Shown here piece after piece: positions 58,711 through 64,000 of a stretch of 64,000 nt of DNA (positions are counted from its first letter, which is position 1; each line of letters opens with the position of its first letter). The notes beneath the pieces are model-generated. The model saw nothing but the letters and a program-made list of their open reading frames with translations, was not told where the DNA came from and did not search any database. The position numbers and the translations under genes are program-made. Source of the DNA: Metaphire vulgaris (Eukaryota > Annelida > Clitellata > Crassiclitellata > Megascolecidae); assembly GCA_018105865.1 (NCBI GenBank), contig CM030847.1:14157089-14221088 (forward strand), given 5' to 3'.

Positions 58711-58941
58711 CAGTGGCGTAGCGAGGGGCAATGGGGCGAACCGCCCCAGGCGGCACTTGCCCTAGGGGCGGCATTTTCGAGATTTTTGATTTTTTTGTCA
58801 GGATATTTAGGGCAGTTGATAAAAACGTTCTTTTTTGCTTGTCAGGAAATTTATTGAAGCTTATAACGCTTTTTCCATGAAATTTCAGAGGCGGCACTTT
58901 TTTTCTCGCCCCGGGCGGCACTTTGCCTCGCTACGCCACTG
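58711..58941. mobile_element. hAT-type MITE, CAGTGGCGTAGCGAGG ends
   Basis: The ends CAGTGGCGTAGCGAGG and CCTCGCTACGCCACTG are exact inverted repeats of 16 bp. Flanks ATGGCACC (58703-58710) and ATGGTACC (58942-58949) match at 7 of 8. GGCGGCAC blocks are mirrored inside and a module copy is near 58828. Confidence 0.88.
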
Positions 58942-58949
58942 ATGGTACC

Positions 58950-59746
58950 TCAATAACTGCAATGGATCGAAACTGAAGGTCTGCATTGCTGTATCCGTGG
59001 TTTAAAGACAGCAGAAACTGTTGCTCGAATTCAATTTGCTTATTGAAGGCCAACAATCGAAGATGAATTTGATCTAAATTAATAGTTTACTGATGAGGCT
59101 ATTCAAAATTACGCATGGAAATAATATCTGGATGTAAAGCAAAAATAGCATACGACTAGATGTTCTTCGATTGTAATTCTCAGAGTAGGCATTTGAATAT
59201 TACATGTACGGTTGCTGCAATCCTACAATCAAAAGGCAACGAAGATTCAGAACAGAACTGTGTTCCTTGATAGCGATAGTCATGGTCGCAGTATTCTTGA
59301 AAGGCAATATGATTTATTTTTATCATCAAATATATTTCAACACTCAACTGGATACATGCATTGCACAGTTCTCCTCTGAGACTCTTCCCTCACACACACA
59401 CATCCTATAATAGAGTGGGTTGTGGCCGAGCGACCTTGTTGTCTCACACGGGCAGTAGGGCCTACAATACTGACGCATCCCTGCTCTTCGCATTAAAATG
59501 TTCTTTATCCATCATCTGTTTAGTGCAATGTTATCCAATAGATGTCGACGTGAGCGCGGCAGCAGCAGCAGCAGCAGCTTACAGAAGATGATTAGATTGA
59601 CGCTTGGTGTAGAGGCAGACTGGTCGGCGTCGGTCGCTCCAGCGCTATTCTTCCGTCCAGTTGGAAAGCATTCGATGCTAACGGCGTCGATGGCAACGAT
59701 GGCAACAGAAGGGCTAGAAAAAGAACATTCGGGCGGAGGAGGAAAG

Positions 59747-59789
<43 letters not shown>

Positions 59790-61135
59790 GCACACATACA
59801 GACACAGACAAATTGTGGACGGCCACCATTTATAACACGGCAATAGCGTACATGAAACACGTGACGTGTATCTGTCAGTGTACGTGCGTCTGTGTGTGTG
59901 TGTCCATATCTCTCTAAAAGGCTGCTGGTTGTTGTTTTCCATGCAAAAGAGAAGCAATACCAATGGGGCATTCATTTGCCCTTTGACAATAAACAACCGA
60001 TTAGTTCGGCGTGGTTTGCCATCGCTCTCCGCATTTTCCAGTTCTTCGGCCTACATTTCAACTGCAGCCGAAGCAGCGCTTCCAGTGGTAAGACGTATTT
60101 CGCGTCTGTTTTAACTCCCAGCTTACAACCTCCGAGTTCCATGGAAATGTTAGGCCTGCCTGAGAGAAAAAGGCCATGCATCGACAAATAATTGGGTCAC
60201 TGTCAAAATAACTTTCTCTCACAGAAAAAAAACCGGAGTAGGCCTAATTAGCCAGTTTCTGCTAATTATTTGCTTCGCTGGTCTTCCCAATACCTCCTTC
60301 ATCATGTGCTCTGAGGCACAAAGCATGCTACTCAAATCTTCTTCTTCTTCTTCTTCTTCTTCTTCTTCTTCTTCTTCTTCTTCTTCTTCTTCTTCTTCTT
60401 CTTCTTCTTTAGGTGCTGTGTATTTTTACTTTAGCGACCATGGATTTCCACTTTTTTTCTATCTTGACATTCTCTTATTAGTTCGATGTTATTCAGTATT
60501 CCCTCAATTCCTTCTCGTAGGCAGTCTACATATGTGTTTCTCTGCCTTCCTCTTGCTCTTTTTTCCCTCCACTTTTCCGGTTATTGCCAAATGCTCCAGT
60601 CCTTCCTTCCTCATTATGTGTCCGAAGAAGGATAACTGTCTTTTTTGATGATGCTAAAATGAGGGATGTCAAATAAAATAATAATTCGATATTCTAGTAA
60701 TCTATGCTATTTGTCGTTGTTATCAATTTATCACAGTTTTCGCAGATAATCACTTCTCTGTAAATTAAGCATTAACGGGATTACTACAAGAGTTGCTAAT
60801 ATTGTACAGCCATACATTCATTGATTTTCTGTTTAGTATCAACTGACTGACATTCCAAAGCCTACACGTGACCACAATGCATTTAGGAACCAAAGCAGAA
60901 GACTTCAGCAGACGAGAACTTGGAGATAAAAAATTTGTTGTCTTGTTTCTGTATTCTCGAGTAATTGTTTTTCGGTTTTACTTTCATTATGTTTTCGTTC
61001 CGACATTCTTATTCTTTGCTCGTATTCACAGAATTGCGTAGAAAATGCTGAATCAGACCTCTTTCAGCGTACAAACTGTTTGCCTACGCAATATTGGTAC
61101 AAAGTACAGGTACTGGTACTGATAATGGTGTTTTC
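58950..61135. other. Non-coding DNA with CA/GT and (CTT)n microsatellites
   Basis: (AGC)n near 59560, (CA)n at about 59755-59786, GTGTGT near 59890 and a pure (CTT)n at about 60338-60409. Several ORFs of 80-140 codons cross these repeats; none shows splice borders or a known domain. Confidence 0.55.
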
Positions 61136-61139
61136 TGAA

Positions 61140-61260
61140 CAGACAGACAGTGACAGTGACAGACAGGCAGATACGGACAGACAGACTGACTAACTTGCTG
61201 GCTGACTGGCTGGCTGGCTGACTAGTTGACTGGTTGGCTGGCTGACTGACTGAAGCATAG
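61140..61260. repeat. Degenerate ACAG/CTGG tetranucleotide repeat
   Basis: ACAGACAG then GCTGGCTGACTGGCTGGCTG and related units for about 120 bp; GACA units give way to GGCT units midway. Confidence 0.8.
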
Positions 61261-61269
61261 ATACTGTAT

Positions 61270-61725
61270 ATAAAGGTTAGATTAATTCACATCGTAATCC
61301 ACTTCCTTTTAATTTGTTATTTGAGTATTCAATTAGGCCTATTAGAATATATTCTTGCATGTTCGTTCACACCAATGTCCAAATCTGTGCGTGATTATCT
61401 TACAACACATTAGGTTTACTGTTTCTTCTCGTATTTTTAACGATTAATTAATTGGTCACAGGTTGAGGGCCTCTGTATTTACGGTTTTATTATCTGCGGG
61501 AGAAAATAATTTAGCAATTAATTTGATTCCGCAAAAGCAAAAGTTGCAAAAATTAGCCTTCATTAAACGTGTATAAAAGCATTGGTGAAATATTTAAGAT
61601 TTCATTTTAGACTATCAAATTATTTCAAAATGTTACCTGAAAGTGTTCGAGGAAGACTGTTTCGCGAAATATCTGGAGGCTTTTTTAGATGAGCAACGTG
61701 ACGTAAAGCGTTGTCATAGCCAGCT

Positions 61726-61776
<51 letters not shown>

Positions 61777-61835
61777 TGATTTTAAGTGGTTTAGGAGGCT
61801 AAGTAAGCCTGTGTGAAAACCACTGATGTAACCAT
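61270..61835. other. AT-rich non-coding DNA ending in (TAA)n
   Basis: (TAA)n runs from about 61728 to 61775. No other feature is seen. Confidence 0.5.
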
Positions 61836-61839
61836 CTGC

Positions 61840-63209
61840 ATTCAATAACCTAGTTTATCTAGATAGCCTTTGAATCCGTTTACTGTTTCAACTGTCACTC
61901 CCACCTCGTCCAAACTGTTCCATTTGTCCACAACCCTTGCAGTAAAAAAATTTCTTTCTTGGACCAACCCTCTGCTTAAACAATTTGCATTTGTGGCCTC
62001 TTGTGCTGCTAAAATGTGCCAATGTAAAGAATCGATCGTATGGCACATCTACTTCCCCAGTCATTATTTTATATGTTTCTATCAAATCCCCTCTCTCTCT
62101 TCTCCTTTCTAATGTTGTCAGTCTACAATATTGAAGTCTTTTTTCGTAGCTTAAATTATGGCACCCATTGACCATCTTCGTTGCTCGTCTTTGCACTTTT
62201 TCTAAAAGCTCTATATCTTTTTTCAAGAATGGATTCCATCCTGAACACAGTATTCTAGATGAGGTCTTACCAATGACTTATAAAGTTTTACGATGATATC
62301 TTTGTCTCGACTCACTATTGTCCTTTTCATCATTCCCATCATTTGGTTTCCTTTTTTGCTGCCTCCATGCATTGGTGAGATGGATTCATACTTCTGTGGA
62401 TGGTTACTCCCACGTCTCTTTCTTTTTATGTTGTGGTTAGAATATTCCCCCTTAAAGAATATTCATTACTATTATTAGATTTCCCAACATGCATTACAGA
62501 ACATTTATCAATATTGAAAAGTATCTGCCAGTCCACAGACCACTGAAACAATTTCCTTAGATCTTCCTTTAAAATTTGAGTATCATCCTCCGAGTCTATA
62601 TTTCTACATATCTTTGTATCATCGGCAAACTTTGAAATTTTGGATAGTAACCCTTCATCGATATCATTTATATATATTGGAAAAAGCAATGGCCCTAGCA
62701 CTGAGCCCTGAGACACTCCACTAATAACTCTTGCCCATTCCGAATGGCCTTCCCTAATGCCAATCTTCTGTATTCTTTCTTTCAACCAAGTTTGAATCCA
62801 TCTGAGAATATTCCCCCTTATTCCACAGGACTTCAGTCTGGCAGCCAGCCTTATGTGGGGCACTTTATGAAAAGCTTTGGCAAAATCTAAATATATTATG
62901 TCTACTGCCTTGACCTCATCTAGTTTATCAAAAACCTCCTCCATAAAGTCCAACAGGTTGGTCAGGCATGAACGTCCCTTTGTAAATCCGTGCTGACTAT
63001 CTTTAACAATTTTATGCCTAGTCAAATGTTCCAAAATGCTTTCTTTCAGTATTTTTTCCATAACTTTACCGATTACAGAAGTTAGGCTCACTGGTCTGTA
63101 ATTGCTTGGTCCACTTCGTTTTCCCTTCTTGAACAGTGGGCTGACTAATGCATCTCTCCAGTCTTGTGGTACTACTCCAGTTCTGAGTGATTCATTGATT
63201 ATATAAGCA

Positions 63210-63258
<49 letters not shown>

Positions 63259-64000
63259 GGGTGACAACTTTTATAGCGCTATCTTAAAGCTCAGGCAGTA
63301 GACGAGAGCACTTTATAGAAAAGTTCCATAAGAAGTACTAAAAAGGTGTGTTTTCAGTTTCTGAGCGAAACGGTCTGGGGAGATTTCTGACCTGACATTT
63401 ACCGGGAGGGAATTCCACTCTATGGGATTACCCCTTGAAAGAGATCTGTCCCCGAACTTAGCAGTCTTAGCTGGAGGGGGCATCACGAGTGCATGTCCTA
63501 TTTCATTTCGAACCTCGTAAAGAAACTTCGGATGCAAGCCATCTAATTCTGGGCTCTTGTCTGTCTTTAAATTGGTCAAAACCTTGATAACACATTCTTT
63601 TGTACACACTATATCTGTTAGCATTTCTTCTTCGTTTCCATCGAACACAATTTTGGCTTCTGGCACAGTATTTGTATTTTACTCTGTAAATACTGAACAA
63701 AAATAGTTACTTAGAATCTGTGCAGTTTCTACATCGTCTATTATTGCACATCCTGCGCTGTCCAAGAAGGGACCGACTGTGTCCTTTCGTCTCAACTTTC
63801 TATTACAATATTTGTAGAAACTTTTACTGTTCTGTTTTATATTTTTGCCAACCTGCCTTCAAAACTTGCAATAGCCATCTTGTTAGTAACTGCTGACGCT
63901 TTTCTTTTCTCCGAGATCTTGAGTCTGTGCTGATTCTGCTCCTTTCATCTGAGTTTACTTAGTTTCTTCCACGCTTTGTTTTTCGCCCTTCTTTTGCGGT
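61840..64000 (-). pseudogene. CR1-like non-LTR retrotransposon ORF, 5' end beyond window, interrupted
   Basis: On the minus strand, from the right edge inward: SFYKYCNRKLRRKDTVGP and ILSNYFCSVFTE (63690-63830), then GLHPKFLYEVRNEIGHAL (63485-63560), an insertion, then IAYIINESLRTGVVPQDW and SPLFKKGKRSGPSNYRPVS (63070-63205), YLDFAKAFHKVPH, GVSQGSVLGPLLFPIYINDI and KFADDTKI with the catalytic FADD (62630), and the C-terminus with LYKSLVRPHLEYCVQ, LEKVQRRATKMV and VVDKWNSLDEVG to about 61850. This order and these motifs are of the CR1 clade. The RT core is open for 222 codons (62426-63091), but stops or shifts separate it from the C-terminal part. No endonuclease is seen in the window. Confidence 0.85.
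63207..63485 (-). mobile_element. Foreign LINE 3' fragment with ATT tail nested in the CR1-like element
   Basis: The minus strand reads AKFGDRSLSRGNPIEWNSLP then RFAQKLKTHLF, the C-terminus of a different LINE family, followed by AAAGTGCTCTCG, TAGCGCTATAAAAGTTGTC and (TAA)n, seen as (ATT)n at 63210-63258. It breaks the CR1-like frame between EIGHAL and AYIINESL. The open frame 63313-63666 fuses the two elements and is not a real protein. Confidence 0.8.

Noticed and set aside
59498..59996. Overlapping 134-139-codon ORFs on both strands
   Set aside because: They depend on CA/GT and AGC repeats; no splice borders and no recognisable domain.

Overview
The window reads as nuclear DNA of an invertebrate animal, probably a marine deuterostome. 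Coding sequence is split by GT-AG introns with consistent phase. LINE fragments of L2/CR1 and RTE type, tRNA-headed SINEs, hundreds of bases of trinucleotide microsatellite and many small DNA transposons fill most of the space. The 7-mer AGGCCTA recurs unusually often in non-coding DNA, which I associate with echinoderm-like genomes, but the species cannot be fixed from this sequence. Nothing bacterial or organellar is present.

Only four or five host genes are supported. (1) At 419-11643 (+) lie nine exons encoding the C-terminal ~400 residues of a leishmanolysin-like (peptidase M8) protein with a C-terminal membrane helix, most like LMLN2/CIROP. Its catalytic half lies off the left edge. (2) At 18317-22850 (-) a multi-exon gene encodes a protein with a helical part, a coiled coil and a basic tail; I do not recognise its family. 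(3) At 17716-18150 (-) is a 144-residue ORF with four predicted membrane segments, of uncertain status. (4, 5) At 30898-33003 and 40194-41333 (+) are two RING-H2 genes from a tandem duplication that still share promoter, intron position and phase, and intron sequence.

The rest is mainly transposon remains. By region: 0-12 kb, peptidase gene with large introns holding an RTE remnant, hAT MITEs and a 2.66 kb foldback palindrome; 12-17 kb, microsatellites, one hAT MITE and a SINE-like repeat; 17-23 kb, minus-strand genes flanked by a direct duplication; 23-30 kb, a broken L2-like LINE with several MITEs; 30-42 kb, the RING pair separated by a transposon nest that includes the best LINE copy (36440-38480); 42-61 kb, no convincing gene, only MITEs, SINEs and simple repeats; 61.8-64 kb, a CR1-like LINE on the minus strand, itself interrupted by another LINE tail.

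At least a dozen small elements have recognisable terminal inverted repeats and 8-bp target duplications (hAT type), but no hAT transposase is visible, so they must have been moved in trans. The oddest pattern is a short module, GACAAGCAAAAAAGGTC or its complement, which occurs more than 25 times inside MITEs of different superfamilies.
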